Positions 1-12,380 of a stretch of 64,000 bases of DNA are shown piece by piece (positions within the stretch are counted from its first letter, which is position 1; every line of letters begins with the position of its first letter). The notes under the pieces are model-generated. The model was not told where the DNA came from and did not search any database. It was given only the letters and a program-made list of their open reading frames with translations. The stretch lies in contig NC_063180.1 of NCBI RefSeq assembly GCF_023159225.1, forward strand, positions 9,111,297 through 9,175,296. The letters are read 5' to 3'. A program made the translations under genes and the position numbers. This DNA comes from Perognathus longimembris pacificus (Eukaryota; Chordata; Mammalia; Rodentia; Heteromyidae).

Positions 1-424
1 GATGAAGGCTCACTTTCAAGCTCTCCAGAACTACCAAGTAGGAACAACTGAAGTTGATGGAAAAATATTACAGTATGTTCATGTCTTTTTTTTTTTTGCA
101 ATCACCACAAATTTGCAAGTGCACATTGCTTGGAGATTATATTTCTTTTATAAGATGCATTGGTCCTTATTCTACTATGAGAAATTCTATCTATATGTTG
201 TCAGCGCATGTGTATTTTAGTCATAGTCAAAACTCAGCATGCTTACCATAGAGAGAAGTAGTGGAGAAGTGGAAAAGTACTTCTTTTTAACCTCTCACAA
301 ATTCTACCTCACTATTTATTTACATGATTGCTAAAGAGGAAGAAGTAGGATGCTATTACATTTGTTTAGAATGAATTTTTAAATCTGTTTTTCTTATATG
401 GTTTCTTTGCTTTTTTGGTTTTTT
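1..424. other. Unassigned unique-looking sequence
   Basis: AT-rich sequence with a short T-run near 88-98. I see no open frame of note, no repeat family I can name, and no splice or promoter signal I trust. Confidence 0.5.
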
Positions 425-540
425 AGACTGATAAAATAACATGGCATAAAATTTATCATTTAAAACATTTTAAAGTGTATAATTCTGTGGTATTTAATAT
501 ATTCATACTGTTCTGCCATCATCATCAATATTTGTCTCAA
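425..540 (-). mobile_element. Ancient L1M 3'UTR fragment, left part (split by the full-length L1)
   Basis: Read on the plus strand, this resembles the reverse complement of ancient mammalian L1M 3' ends: a 'cataaaattyatcattt' stretch, then 'ttttaaagtgtataattctg', then a 'gccatcatcatcaatat' motif. The same element resumes after the full-length L1, at about 8242, with more typical L1M sequence. The younger L1 therefore landed inside it. It is non-coding and heavily diverged. The family is named from memory of the consensus, not from a search. Confidence 0.65.
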
Positions 541-555
541 GAATGCTCTTATCTC
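540..555 (+). repeat. Target-site duplication, left copy
   Basis: The 16 bases agaatgctcttatctc match 8226-8241 (agaatggtcttgtctc) at 14 of 16 positions. The pair brackets the full-length L1 exactly and lies in one older L1M fragment on both sides, so it is very probably the duplication made at integration, since aged by two substitutions. Confidence 0.85.
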
Positions 556-2554
556 GGTAGGCTTCCGGGAAGACAGCAGAGGAGCAGCACAGCCCTAGCT
601 GAGCTCCCTCCGACATCACAGTTTTCCCACTCCAGGGAAACTTTTACTCCTAGAAAAACAACCCAAGTAAGTTATAACAGTACAGGGATTTTGGCCAGAA
701 AGAAAAAATCGATTTTGCTGGCCTGAAAACACAGATTTGAGCTCCAGGCAGGGACCCACCACCATGCCAGTGCCGGAGCCGGCACAGTGCCCCGCACTCT
801 GCCCACCTACAGCACACATCAGTGACCAGGAAGAAATCATCCAGATGGTGGCAGACACACACAGCTCCCAGGCTGAGCACGAACCAGCTGAAATCGCAGA
901 GAAAGTGTGAGTACCCCACGAAAGACATTCTCACTCGCGCCCACAGAGCAGCTCCTTGAAGGTAGCTCTTCCCCCACCGCCAGAGCAAAGCGCCATCTTT
1001 GACACTGGCATAGGATCAGACCAGACTGGAACTAAAGCGGGCCAGGGAAAGTGAGGACATAGGAGCCATCTTTGAAAAGGGCAAAAGGGACTGACAAGTG
1101 AGAGCCAGCTTTGCCCAGGAGAACGCCCCTGGCCCAGGTGGGAGGCTCATCCTTGGCTGCGGCTCACACACTCTGTGAACTCAGCCAGAGGTGCTCCAAC
1201 CTGCTGGCTGGAATTCCTAAATTAAAACCAAAAGCGGCGAGCAGCTACCGGTGGCACAGAACAACCAGACGGGAGAACAAACAGTTCCCAAGAAGGATAA
1301 ACAGTCCCAATCACAGAGGAAGCAAAATTCCCAGCCCGAAATGGAGCTGAATTCCACAGCCAGCTCCGCCCAGGAGGCCGCCCCACCCTGGAAGGAGGAA
1401 CCTCCCCCAGGCAAGTGACTCTCAGCCAGGTAAAGCAGGCCAGAGGCGCCCTGTCCTGCTGAGTACACAGCCAATTCAAAGACAAGTGTTAAAGGCAGTG
1501 GCCCTACAGCATACTGGAGGAGCCACAGTTCCCAAGACTGTTCACGTCCCCATCTACATTGGACGCCCGAGGCCTACGTGGAAGCTGTGTGAACCACAGA
1601 GCCACAAGATTTCACTAACAGGGGAGGAGGGTCAGTGCAGATCCACCCACTGCAAACTGAAAGCAAGTCAAACCAGCCAAGCAGCAAAATAGGCTGCAGA
1701 CCATCACAAGGAAATCAGAGACTATAGAAAGCCCACCCAAACAAGGAAGACTCCATTTTTTTCAAAAGATTTCTTTAAGCATTTTTTTTAAATTTCTGAA
1801 ATGTCATTGGTTTTTTGTTTTACATTTTTACCTGTTTGTTTTATCAGTTTTTTTTTTATTTTTGGTTATTCATTTTTCTGTTGTTTTTTTTAAATAACTT
1901 TTCTCTGTTTTGTGCATTTGTCTTCCAATATTTTTTCTTTAGCTCTCTCTTCACTTTTTCTTTCTTTAAAAATTTACTTTCTATGAATAATACCTCCACT
2001 CTTTTCTGCTAACACTCCATTGTCTATCATTTTAACCTTGTTCTTTCTACTGATTCTTTTCTCCACATTTCCAAGTCACTGAAACTAAACCAAATCATCA
2101 CCCCCCCTGCCCCCATACATTTTACTCTATTCTCCTTACTACCTTTAACTTACACTACAGATTTACATCCAGGACCTCCAGATTCCACTGACCCCTGGTA
2201 ATTGGATAGAGAGTATCCCTGCTCAATCAGAGTCAATCAAAGGGGTTCAAAGACAAAGCCAGGCAGTCCAAAAAGAACTTAATATAAGAACAAAAATTGC
2301 TCATAGGGTTGTAACAGTAAATAAGTAACTACTGAATACATGGCTCAGGATTGGTTGTTGTATGGAAATTGTATTCTTTAGAAACACCAAATCTAATTTT
2401 ATACACAGGTATACAAGTTATCTGTATATAATTGAGAACTTCTAAGATTTACACAACAGTGCTTGGTAAGGGCTGCTTTGGGTCTTAAATGGTGCTCACA
2501 GGTGCTTGTAGATTGGCATTCCCAATCCAAGTGGGAAGAAGAAACACAAGAAAG
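556..2554 (+). promoter_or_regulatory. L1 5'UTR with presumed internal promoter
   Basis: The sequence runs from a G/C-richer first kilobase (starting near ggtaggcttccgggaagac) into a strongly T-rich block at about 1750-2050 and then a unique leader before ORF1. In the L1 family the 5'UTR carries the internal RNA polymerase II promoter, and the position and length fit. I cannot point to transcription factor sites with confidence, and the CpGs are sparse and partly decayed. Short open frames here look fortuitous. Confidence 0.75.
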
Positions 2555-3663
2555 ATGGCAAACAATGGATTCTCATCTCCCACCCAAAACAAGCAGGAAG
2601 CAGAGCAGTCAATCAAAGACATAGAAGAGAACCCTAAAATTGCTCTACAAAGTCTACTGATAAAAATGATAAATGAAAAGTTTGAATCTCTTCAGTCAAC
2701 TATTCTAGAGCATGAGGAGGCAAAGCAAAAATTAAAGGAGAATTTCATGGCCTTCACAAATAGAAAGATAATTGAACTTCAAGACTGAAATGAAATGACA
2801 GTTACCCAGCTAAAAGATTTGAGAGACAGCACTCAAAACAAAATTAATGAAGTTAATGAAGTAAAGAAGTCCATGCAGGACCTAAGAGATAAGTATAGCA
2901 AGGACATGGAAATCAACAGGAAAGTCCAGTCAGAAGGAAAAGAGATTCGAAATCAAGTAGGTAGTCTATAGTCCCAACTAACTGAAGCAGAAGATCGAAT
3001 CTCAGGAGGTGAAGATTCCCTAGAATCTATGGAAAAAGATAAAAAATCAATACAAAACCAATACAATAGACAAAACAGATCACTCCAGGAGCTCCAAGAC
3101 ACAATCAGGAAGCCCAACTTAAGGCTAATAGGTATTGAGGAAAACCTGGAGAAAGAAGTTAATGGAATAGGCAACCTATTTAACAGAATATTAGCCAAGA
3201 ACTTCCCAAATATCCAGACGGATAGGCCTATATAGATACAAGAAGCATTTAGAACCCCAAACCGACCAGAGCAGAAAAGGACATCCCACTGACACATTGT
3301 GATCAAAACAGGATCAATAGAGACCAAGGAAAGAATCCTTAAAGCTGTTAGGGAGAAGAAAACAATCATATATAAAGAAAAAGCAATCAAAATTACCCCA
3401 GACTTCTCAGCAGAGACCATGAAAGCAAGGAGAGCCTGGAATGAGGTATGCCAAACCCTAAATAAAAATAACTACCAACCAAGAATACTGTACCCAGCTA
3501 AACTCTCATTCATAGCCGAATGTCAAATTAAAGTTTTCCACAGTAAGGAAAAACCGAAACAATATATCTCCACCAAACCAGCTTTACCGAAAACCCTCAA
3601 AGATGTACTATGCAGGGAAAATAATAAAGATCCCAATGCAGACAGAAAAATGAACCCTAAATA
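2555..3663 (+). pseudogene. L1 ORF1 (RNA-binding protein), inactivated by four stops
   Basis: One reading frame runs from the ATG at 2555 to the stop after ...DRKMNPK at 3663, about 369 codons and close to the family's usual length. No frameshift is needed. It is cut by in-frame stops at 2786 (TGA), 2969 (TAG), 3233 (TAG) and 3290 (TGA). The first half is rich in Lys, Glu and Gln with heptad-like spacing, as in the ORF1p coiled coil that forms trimers. The last third has the conserved C-terminal pattern: ILKAVREKKTIIYKEKAIKI, then YQPRILYPAKLSFIAE. In live elements this protein coats L1 RNA and acts as a nucleic-acid chaperone. The start choice rests on the conserved position after the 5'UTR. 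Confidence 0.9.
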
Positions 3664-3722
3664 GAAAATCAGAGTATTAGATCAAGAAATGGGAAGGCAC
3701 AGCTTTTAACAAGATAGATATA

Positions 3723-6700
3723 ATGAAAGGAACAAGCAATCAACTCTCAATCCTAACTCTCAACATTAATGGACTTAATTCTCCAATCAAATGATATAGG
3801 CTCATAAGTTGGATAAAAAATCAAGATCCATGTTTTTGCTGCATCCAAGAGACACATCTATCCAGCAAAAGTAAACATCTTCTAAAAGTGAAAGGCTGAA
3901 ATAAAATCTATCAAGCAAATTGACCCCATAAGCAGGCTGGCATTGAAATTCTAGTATCAGATAAAATTGACTTCAAATTAAAAAGGGTAAGAAGACACAA
4001 AGAAGGTTACTACATTCTAATAAAGAGATCTCTCCTACAGGATTATTTAACCATCCTAATATCTACATACCAAATAAAGGAGCACCCAACTTCATCAAAC
4101 AAACACTACTGACTCTGAAAACACTCATAGACCCAAACATATTGACAGTTGGGGACTTTAACACTCCACTATCACCTCTGGACAGAACAACATGCCAAAA
4201 ACAGAATAAAGAAACCACAGAACTAAACAACTGCATAGACCAAATAGACTTAACCAACATCTACAGAATATTCCATCCAGCAACACCAGAATACACATTC
4301 TTTTCAGCAGCACATGGAACATTCTCCAAAATAGATCATATCTTAGGGCACAAAGAAAATCTGTACAAATTCAGAAGTATCAAAATCATTCCCTGCATTC
4401 TCTCAGTCCACACGGAATAAAATTAGAGCTCAACTCAAACAGCCACAGGAGAAAATCCTACAACACATAGAGAATAAACATCACACCGCTGAACCATCAG
4501 TGGGTCATTGAAGAAATTAGAACAGAAATTCAAATGTTTATGGAATTCAACCACGATGAGTACACAAAGTACCAGCTCCTTTGGAATACAGAAAAGGCAG
4601 AGGAAAATTTGTATCTCTGAGTGCATATACCAACAAACTGGAGTAGCAGTAACTCAACACCTTAAGGAAGCACCTTAATCTCCTCGAAAGAGAACAACAA
4701 GCCAAACCCCAAGTCAATAGATGGAAGCAAATAATTAAAATCAAATCAGAATTAACTCAATTAGAGAAAAAAAAAAAACATCGAAAGAATCAAGAAAACA
4801 AAGAGTTGGTTCTTTGAAAAAATTAACAACATAGACAGACCACTAGCAAACCTGACTAAAAACCTGAAAGCAGTAATCCCAGATAAACAAGATCAGAGAT
4901 GAAACAGGTAACATCACCACAGAAACAACCAAAATTCAGAAAACAATAAGGGACTATTTTTCAAACATTGATGCCAACAAATTCGAGAACCTTGAAGAAA
5001 TGGATAATTTCCTAGAAAAAATTGATATCCCCAAACTCAACCATGAAGATTTAAAACTTCTGAACAGACCCATATCCACCATTGAAATAGAAACGGCAAT
5101 AAGTGATCTCCCACCCTAGAAAAACCCAGGTCCAGACAGATTCACTGCAGAATTCTACAAGGCTTTCAAAACAGAACTCTCAGCAATATTTCTCAAACTC
5201 TTTAATGAAATTGAAAGAGAAAGCTCACTACCAGACACATTCTATGAAGCCAATATAATCCTCATTCCAAAACCAGGCAGGGACTCATCACAGAAAGAGA
5301 ACTATAGACCGATTTCCCTGATGAACATAGATGCAAAAATTCTCAACACAATTCTGGCCAATTGACTTCAACAGGTCATCTAAAAAATCAAACACCACGA
5401 TCAAACTGGATTCATCCCAGGGATGCAAAGTTGGTTAAATATATGCAAGTCAATTAATGTAATCCACCACATCAACCAGAGCAAGGTAAAGAACCACATG
5501 GTTATATCTCTGGATGCGGAAAAGGCATTCGATAAAATCCAGCACCCATTTATGATAAAAGCTGTGGAAAAACTGGGATTCCAGGGAACACTCCTGAATA
5601 TAATTAAGGGATTCTATGACAAACCAAAAGCAAGTATCATTCTAAATGGTGTAAAGCTAAAGCCATTCCCTTTAAAATCAGGAGCAAGACAGGGATGTCC
5701 ACTCTCTCCCTTCTCTTCAACATAATACTAGAATTCCTAGCCAGAGCAATTAGGCAAGAAGGAAATATAAAGGGGATCCCAATAAGAAAAGATGAAGTTA
5801 AACTTTCTCTCTTCGCAGATTACATGATCCTATACGTAACGAACCCCATTGACTCTACTCCCAAGCTACTAGAGCTGATCTAAAACTTTGGCAAAGTTGC
5901 AGGATATAAAATAAACCCTCAAAAATCAATGGCACTTCTATATCCTAAGGACCTGAATGCCAAGGCTGAAATCAGGAAAGCAACTTTTGCAAGAGCTTCA
6001 AAAACCATAAAAATCCTTGGAAAAACCTTAACGAAAGAAGTGAAAGATCTCTATGATGAGAACTTTAAAAACATGCAAAATAGAATTAAGGCAGAACTAA
6101 GGAAATGGAAAAACCTTGCATGCTCCTAGATTGGGAGGATTAATATAATCAAAATGGCAATATTGCCAAAGGCTATCTACAAATTCAATGCAATACCCAT
6201 TAATATCCCCAAACCATTTTTTAATGAAATAGACGTAACAATTCAGAAATTTATATGGAACAATAAAAGAACTAGAATAGGAAAAACAATCCTAAGCAGA
6301 AAGAACAGTGCTGGAGAAATTACAATACCCAACTTAAAGCTGTATTATAAAGTTATAGTAATAAAAACAGCTTGGTATTGGCACCGGACCAGGCATGAAG
6401 ACCAATGGAACAGAATTGAAGACCCAGAAATGAACCCACGGAACTATGCCTACTTAATCTTTGATAAAGGAGTTAAAAAAATAGGATGGAAGAAAGACAG
6501 CCTCTTTAACAAATGGTGCTGGCAAAACTGGTTCAACCCGTGCAACAAACTAAAACGAGATCCTTATATATCACCCTGTACCAAAATCAATTCCAAATGG
6601 ATCAAAGACCTCGAAATTAAAGCAGATACCCTGAAAACATTAAAAGAAGGAGTAGGAGAAACACTTGGGCTCCTTGGCACAGGATGGAACTTCCTTAACA

Positions 6701-7540
6701 AAGGCCCAGAAATGTGACAAATCAAAGAAAGCGTGGACAAATGGGACTGCATCAAACTGCAGAGCTTCTGCAGGGCAAAGGACATAGCTCACAAGATAAA
6801 CAGAAAGCCTACAGATTGGGATAAGATCTTTACCGGCCATACAAAGGACAAAGGCCTCATATCTAAAATATATGCAGAACTAAAAAAATTACATTCCTGC
6901 AAAACAAAACCACAAAGAACCAATAGCCCCTCAAAATTGGGCTAAAGAGTTAAAAAGAGACTTCTCTGATGAGGAAATGAGAATTTCCAAGGGACATATG
7001 AAAAAGTGCTCTACATCACTGGCCATAAAAGAAATGCAAATCAAAACAACATTGAGATTCCACCTCACCCCAGTAATAATGTCCTATATCAATAAAACTA
7101 ATAATAACAATTGTTGGAGGGGATATAGCCAAAAGGGAACCCTACTTCATTGTTGGTGGAAATGCAAACTGGTTCAGTCACTTTGGCAAGCAGTATGGAG
7201 GTTCCTCAAAAGGCTCCCCTATGAACCAGCAGCCCAACTTTTGGGCATCTACCCAAAAGATCACAAATAAGAACACACTGAAGCCACCAACACAACAATG
7301 TTCATCGCAGCACAATTTGTCATTGCTAGAATTTTGAACCAACCCGGATCCCCCTCAGTAGATGAATGGATCAGGAAAATGTGGTGCATATACACAATGG
7401 AATTTTATGCCTCTATCAGAAAGAATGACATTGCCTCATTTGTAAGAATATGGAAGGAGCTGGAAAAAATTATACTAAGTGAAGTGAGCCAGATCCAAAG
7501 AAACATGGACTCTATGGTCTTCCTCATAGGGAATAATTAG
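3723..7540 (+). pseudogene. L1 ORF2 (endonuclease/reverse transcriptase), inactivated
   Basis: The remains start at the ATG at 3723 (MKGTSNQLSILTLNINGLNS) and end at the TAG at 7538-7540. The apurinic-type endonuclease is recognisable from LNINGLNS, CIQETHLS, TVGDFNTPLSPLD and KIDHILGHK. The reverse transcriptase shows [18 protein letters not shown] and [12 protein letters not shown], but the catalytic motif reads FADY where the family has FADD, so one metal-binding Asp is gone. The Cys-rich tail is degraded: the family's second cysteine is a tyrosine here (NCWRGYSQKG). Stops begin early (TGA at 3792, probably a decayed CpG). The surviving pieces lie in different frames (4142 and 5423 in one, 5695-6945 in another, 6977-7540 back in the first), so several indels have accumulated. 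Confidence 0.92.
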
Positions 7541-7692
7541 CACAGTTTTAGGCTAGTCACAGCAGGGGATCACCACATCCCAATAGTTATACCCTTATGA
7601 ACACATAAGATGATGCTATGTGAAATGAACTCCATGTCATAGAAACAACTGTTATATCACTGTTGTAATTACTTTTAACATGCCATGTGAAA

Positions 7693-7709
7693 CCGTAGCT
7701 TCTATTATT
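7693..7709 (+). repeat. SINE target-site duplication (left; right copy 7918-7934)
   Basis: ccgtagcttctattatt occurs exactly at both ends of the nested SINE, 17 of 17 bases. Confidence 0.95.
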
Positions 7710-7917
7710 ATTATTATTATTTTTTGGCCAGTCCTGGGGCTTGGACTCAGGGCCTGAGCACTGTCCCTGGCTTCTTTTTGCTCAAGGCTAGCACTCTGCC
7801 ACTTGAGCCACAGCGCCACTTCTGGCCATTTTCTGTATATGTGGTGCTGGGGAATCGAACCCAGGGCCTCATGTATATGAGGCAGGCACTCTTGCCACTA
7901 GGCCATATCCCCAGCCC
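7710..7917 (-). mobile_element. IDL-Geo-type SINE, nested in the L1 3'UTR
   Basis: On the minus strand it reads gggctggggatatggcctag (A-box region), then a B-box-like ggttcgattcccc, then the right monomer (gtggctcaagtggcagagtg) ending ...ccaggactggcc, an A-run and a short (TAA)n tail. Exact 17-bp duplications flank it. It belongs to the family that shows this is a geomyoid-type rodent. It would be transcribed by RNA polymerase III and mobilised by L1 proteins. Confidence 0.93.
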
Positions 7918-8241
7918 CCGTAGCTTCTATTATTGATGATCCTCTTGTATGCCCTGCCTTTGGTAGTACCTTCACTGTCTCTTTATCTTATCTGAATACA
8001 TTGGAAACAGTGTATACAGGTATTAGAACTAGGAAACTGTAAGGGAATACCAAAATCGATAGACACAGGGTAAAAAAAACAAACAATTACAAAAGCAATA
8101 CTTGCAAATCTGTGTAGTGTAAATCTACTGAACAACTCATGGCGGGGGAAATGTATCCAGTGCCTAAAGTATGAAAGTGTATCTCCTCTGTGTATCAGTT
8201 TGTCATTAAAAAGTGGAAAAAAACCAGAATGGTCTTGTCTC

Positions 8242-8645
8242 TCATGTTGAAAATTTGCCCATCAAACATTAATAGCCCCTTTTCCTTTTTTCTCCCAGCT
8301 CCTGATAATCACTGTCCTACTTTGTGTCTTTGTGAATTTGATTTTTTTCAGCAGCTTACATAAAGGAAGGTAAAATGCTTATTTCACTTTGGATGTGTAG
8401 CATGTATCAGAATTATTGCCTTTTAAAGCTACGTAATACTGCATTGTATGCACATACAATGTTTATCCAATCATTTTTCAGTGGACATTAGGTTGTTTCC
8501 ACCTTTTCACTGTTGAACAATGTTGCTAGGAATGTTGATATACAAATATTTGTTTGAGTCTCTGCTTACCATTGTTTGAGTTTTATACTCAGAAGTAGAA
8601 TTGCAGCATCATTTGGTGATTCTATGTTTAATATTTTTTACTCTT
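8242..8645 (-). mobile_element. Ancient L1M fragment, right part
   Basis: Reverse complement of the L1M 3' region. Plus-strand landmarks are gtagcatgtatcagaatt, attaggttgtttccaccttt and gagtctctgcttaccatt, followed by 'actcagaagtagaattgcagcatcat'-type sequence. It continues the fragment at 425-540, interrupted by the full-length L1. Confidence 0.8.
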
Positions 8646-8789
8646 TTTCATAGTCATTTCATCATTTCACTTTCCCCCTCCCCCAACATAGAAGGGATCC
8701 AATTTCTATATACCCATTCTCAGGAAGACTTGTTTTTTTGAGGGCCTTCCTTTTTTGTAATAAATAATAGCCATTCCTAATGGAGCTAC

Positions 8790-9135
8790 TTTAATCTGTT
8801 TTCTGCTGGCTAGAACAAAATAAACAGGCAGAGTACACCATAAAGAAAAGAAGTATGTGTCACTGATGTTTTTAAGGGTCTGTGAGCATGGTTTTGCTTC
8901 TGCTCAGCTCCCATGAGGTTCTTCTCATTGCATGATGGAATCTTGGTGGGAGTACATGTAAAGAGAAATGAGGTGGTGGGATGGGAACCTAGAGAATAGG
9001 AAGAGGCTGGTCTTGCTATGTATATAACAACCCACTCTCATGACAACTCATTCACTTTTAAGACCAATAGTAAGCTATTCAGAATATAGCACTCCCAGTC
9101 ACTAAAATATCTCTGTCAATTACCTCTTAGTAACA
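8790..9135 (-). mobile_element. ERVL-MaLR-type LTR fragment (degraded)
   Basis: The plus strand resembles the reverse complement of MaLR solo LTRs: a 'gctagaacaaaata' start, 'aaagaaaagaagt', a run through 'ggttttgcttctgctcagc', and 'aacaacccactctcatgaca'. It is non-coding and strongly diverged. The family call is by eye; a repeat search would settle it. Confidence 0.5.
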
Positions 9136-9495
9136 GTACATTGGAAATCAAGCTCATAGCACGTGGTCTTCTGGAGAAAACATTCAAAGCATGTCCAGAT
9201 CATAGCAGGTGTAAAATATTTGTTTCTGATGACCTTTGAATAATATTATAGTTTCAAATGTTGAATTAAGTTAAACTGAGTTAAGAGTTAGGAGAGTATA
9301 CTAATTTTCTGTGATTAAGAAAGTTACCCCTCTCTGCTTAAAATTCCCCAAATATACAGTTAAACTAAGATCTACTCTTTAATGGATATATAAATAGCTT
9401 ATCACCAGTGCTGATCACCTATTAGAAATGAGTATTTGGGAAATAGAGGCTTTTTTATAGTGAATATGAGAAACCAAATCAGATGAGTTGTAAAG
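9136..9495. other. Unassigned sequence
   Basis: AT-rich sequence with no recognisable element and no open frame of note. Confidence 0.4.
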
Positions 9496-10003
9496 TTTAT
9501 TTTATTTTATTTTTTTCTTATTTGTTGTGAAAGTGATGTACAGAGAGGTTACAGTTTCATATGTTAGGCATTGGATACATTTCTTGTACTGTTTGTTACC
9601 TCCTCCCTCATTCCCTCCTCCTGCCTCCCCCTTCCCCTCTCCCCCCATGAGTTGTCCAGTTGGTTTTCACCAAACAGTTTTGCAAGTATTGCTTTTGTAG
9701 ACGTTTGTCTTTTTATCCTGTGTCTCTCGATTTTGGTATTCACTTTCAGTTTCCTAGTTCTAATACCAGTATATACAATTTCCACTGTACTCAGATAAGA
9801 TACAGTGATAGTGCAGGTACCACCACAGGAAGGGGATACAAGAGGATCATCAACCATAGAAGCTACGGTTTCACATGGCATGTTGAAAGTAATTACAACA
9901 GTGATATATCACTTGTTTCCATAACGTGGAGTTCATTTCACTTAGCATTGTCTTATACATTCTAGGGGCATAACTGTTATGCTCTTGTGATCCTCTGCTG
10001 TGA
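9496..10003 (-). mobile_element. 5'-truncated L1, 3'UTR only
   Basis: On the plus strand it begins with a T-rich tail complement and 'gtgatgtacagagaggttac', and passes a C/T-rich tract at about 9600-9650 (the complement of the L1 3'UTR G-rich tract). It then continues through sequence matching the 3'UTR at 7541-7690, including the 'ggagttcatttcacttagca' landmark. It ends just short of ORF2. I could not define a clean duplication. Confidence 0.88.
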
Positions 10004-11934
10004 CTTTAACAACTGTTTGTAGTAGTTGCACTCTGCTGGCTTTCCCTGGCTTACAGAAATGTTTCCAGCATCACAACTTTGAGTGCTGTATTTCTCTTTG
10101 GATGAGAAAATGCTTCCTATGTAACATCCTATTCACTAAATTTCACTGTTACTTTTCTACTTTAATAGTTTGAGCCTCAGAAATGATTACTACTAGAAGG
10201 CAAATTAATTTAGCCTGGCCTATCACCCAGTGTCACTACCTAATTATTGACGTATCCAGCTATGCCTGGACATCACCTCAGTCTCCTTCTCAGGACCAGC
10301 TATAAAAATTCACTAGCAATTATTTTCTGTGTAGTCCCTCAAGCTAACCAGTGCCAGCTCTGGATTAATACAACATTTCACAATGCAGAAAGAAAGAGAA
10401 CCTTGCTGCTAGTGTTGCTGTGAATAATTTCTCTTTGAAAGATGAAATATCAGAAAACTCAGAAGACAGTGGACAAAGTCTATGGCTGTTCAAGTCCAGC
10501 TTTGCTTCCTGCTTACCCTAGGAAGTTTTGAAAGGAGGTTGAATTTACCTTTAATATCAGATTACAAGCATGCAACAGATGCCATACAATTTCCCTTTTC
10601 CTTTGTAGACTCAATTCTTTTACTATAGAATTGAAAGTTAGAAAATTTCTTGTTTTACCATTCACAGTTTTTTTTTGTGTGTGACTTTAATATGTGTTCA
10701 GAACAAAAGTTTACCCAGCATTTTCCACATTAAAATTGCATTTATGAGATTCATTGTTTGCCAACATATTTCTTCAAGCCAAGAAATTATGAGTACAGCT
10801 AGACCTCAGAATTGAAAACTCCAAATATGATCTTCCAAAACTTAAATCATTAACAGTCCAGTCATGTCTCCAGAACTCCAAATATTTATCTTAGGAGGCA
10901 ATCTTTCTTTCCCTAGAAATTCATGACCAAGCTTTAATTTGGCAGGCAACCAAACCTCTCCTGTAACATGGACCCCTGAATGACTGCTGGCCCTTAAAAG
11001 GCTCATGCTTTATTAGATTATGTGATTAAAACATGAAAGCAATTGGTGAAATCACAGCCAGAGAGATGATTTGAATATATGGTCTGCTCTTAAGGGAAGT
11101 CTGGTTTGGGGTCTATTAAACTGAAATGATGTGGGGCAGATGAGCTCTGAGCGGTGCCATGGAGCAATTCCATGTATGCTACCATGCTGTGCTTGTGAAA
11201 TTCACACTGGCAGGTCTGTGGGTACCAGCCCAGCCAACTAGAGTGGATGCTTCTGTCCACACAGCTAAGGCCTACCCTGTAACTAAACTTGAATGCCATT
11301 CATAAAGAAGTCTGTTCTGCCATCACATGAATTCTTTGCTATGCCTCATCACAAACCAGCATCCTTTCTGAACTTTACATCTAGGGATTCTGCCCTCCAG
11401 TTTCCAGCACTTTATCACTAGATGCTTAAAAACTTAATAAAAAATCTTAATATTCTTTGAACAGCTTTGAAGAATTAACATTCAACTTTTCCATAATCAG
11501 GTTTCATGTACTCCAACTTATCCCATTTCCTACCCTTTATTCCATGTGATAGGTCATTTAGTTCTGCCTTCATTCTTCTGCCTAGATGTCTGTCACTTCC
11601 TCGCAATTCTGCTTTAACCTTCAGCAAACTTCCCATCCTTCACTAGCAGCCAATCAGTATTCCATCCTCAGAAATTTGCTATATTATCACTTGTGTCACA
11701 AAAAGATGACTTCCTGGAGGAAATTCCACCTTGTATTGCTTGTGGGATGTGGCATTTGCCTGTCCAATCAGATAATTCATTTTTCAGGTTTCTCTGACTG
11801 CGCTCACTCTACTTAGTGACCTTCTCTTCCACAACAGTTCGCTCAGTCTAGACAAAACCAGATAGCAGAGCAAAATCTAGGGTTGCTATGAAATTATGAG
11901 GTGAAACATAGAGCTTAGGAAACAGTTTGTGAAA
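10004..11934. other. Long unique-looking stretch without genes
   Basis: I see no SINE, L1 or LTR match and no open frame longer than about 76 codons. None of the frames has plausible codon use or splice context. It may hold diverged old repeats that I cannot see. Confidence 0.4.
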
Positions 11935-12075
11935 CTTTTATTTTGTTGGTCATGTGGCCTAAACTCAGGGCCTGCACACTATCTATGAACTATTTTTCTC
12001 AAAGCTAGTGCTCTATCACTCTAGGCCACAGGTTCACTTCTGGGATTTAGATGGTTAATTAGATGGGAAATTCTT
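11935..12075 (-). mobile_element. Older B1-dID-type SINE fragment
   Basis: The plus strand shows the reverse complement of the dID right monomer (aactcagggcctgcacactat, ctcaaagctagtgctctatc) and then the 'tggttaatta' linker. The B1 half is missing. It is diverged and has no clear duplication. Confidence 0.7.
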
Positions 12076-12284
12076 TTTCCACAATGTCTAGTGAACATCA
12101 TTTTGTATTTATTTGTTCACCTTTTCTGTGCCCCCATGGCTTCCCAAATAAAAACAAACTAGCAAACAAAAGGAAAAGAAAACAGCAACAATAGCAAATA
12201 AAAATACTGGTTTCCTTTTCTTAGAGTTTATTTCATAAAATATTATATGATCATCTGCACACAGCTATTAAGCTGATCATGTCC

Positions 12285-12286
12285 AT

Positions 12287-12327
<41 letters not shown>

Positions 12328-12380
12328 TGCACATGACACACTGTATGAGCATGCATGTGTGTGTGTGCATATGTGTATGT
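12285..12380. repeat. (TG)n(GA)n microsatellite and interrupted TG tract
   Basis: About 12 TG units run directly into about 8 GA units (12311-12327). A second imperfect TG run lies at about 12356-12380. The open frame through it is a repeat artefact. Confidence 0.95.

Larger units (their letters stand above)
556..8225 (+). mobile_element. Full-length L1 retrotransposon, dead copy
   Basis: This is a complete-architecture L1 of about 7.7 kb: a 5'UTR of about 2 kb (556-2554), ORF1 remains (2555-3663), ORF2 remains (3723-7540), a 3'UTR (7541 to about 8210) and a short, impure A-tail. A 16-bp duplication with two mismatches flanks it (540-555 and 8226-8241). ORF1 has four in-frame stops. ORF2 has stops and several frameshifts, and the reverse transcriptase has lost an active-site aspartate. 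It cannot move itself. It inserted into an older antisense L1M and later received an antisense SINE in its 3'UTR. The degree of decay suggests it is older than the L1 at 37943. Confidence 0.93.
7541..8225 (+). other. L1 3'UTR and A-tail
   Basis: This sequence after ORF2 is shared with the 3' ends at 9496, 23482, 24161, 40340, 48889 and 63249. A SINE splits it at 7710-7917. It ends in a short impure tail (aaaaagtggaaaaaaacc). The G-rich tract typical of the younger copies is reduced here to a short 'ggcggggg'. Confidence 0.85.

Noticed and set aside
650..988. 112-codon minus-strand frame within the L1 5'UTR, considered as an antisense ORF0-like frame
   Set aside because: ORF0 is known from primate L1s only and has a different sequence. 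No Kozak or conservation evidence here.
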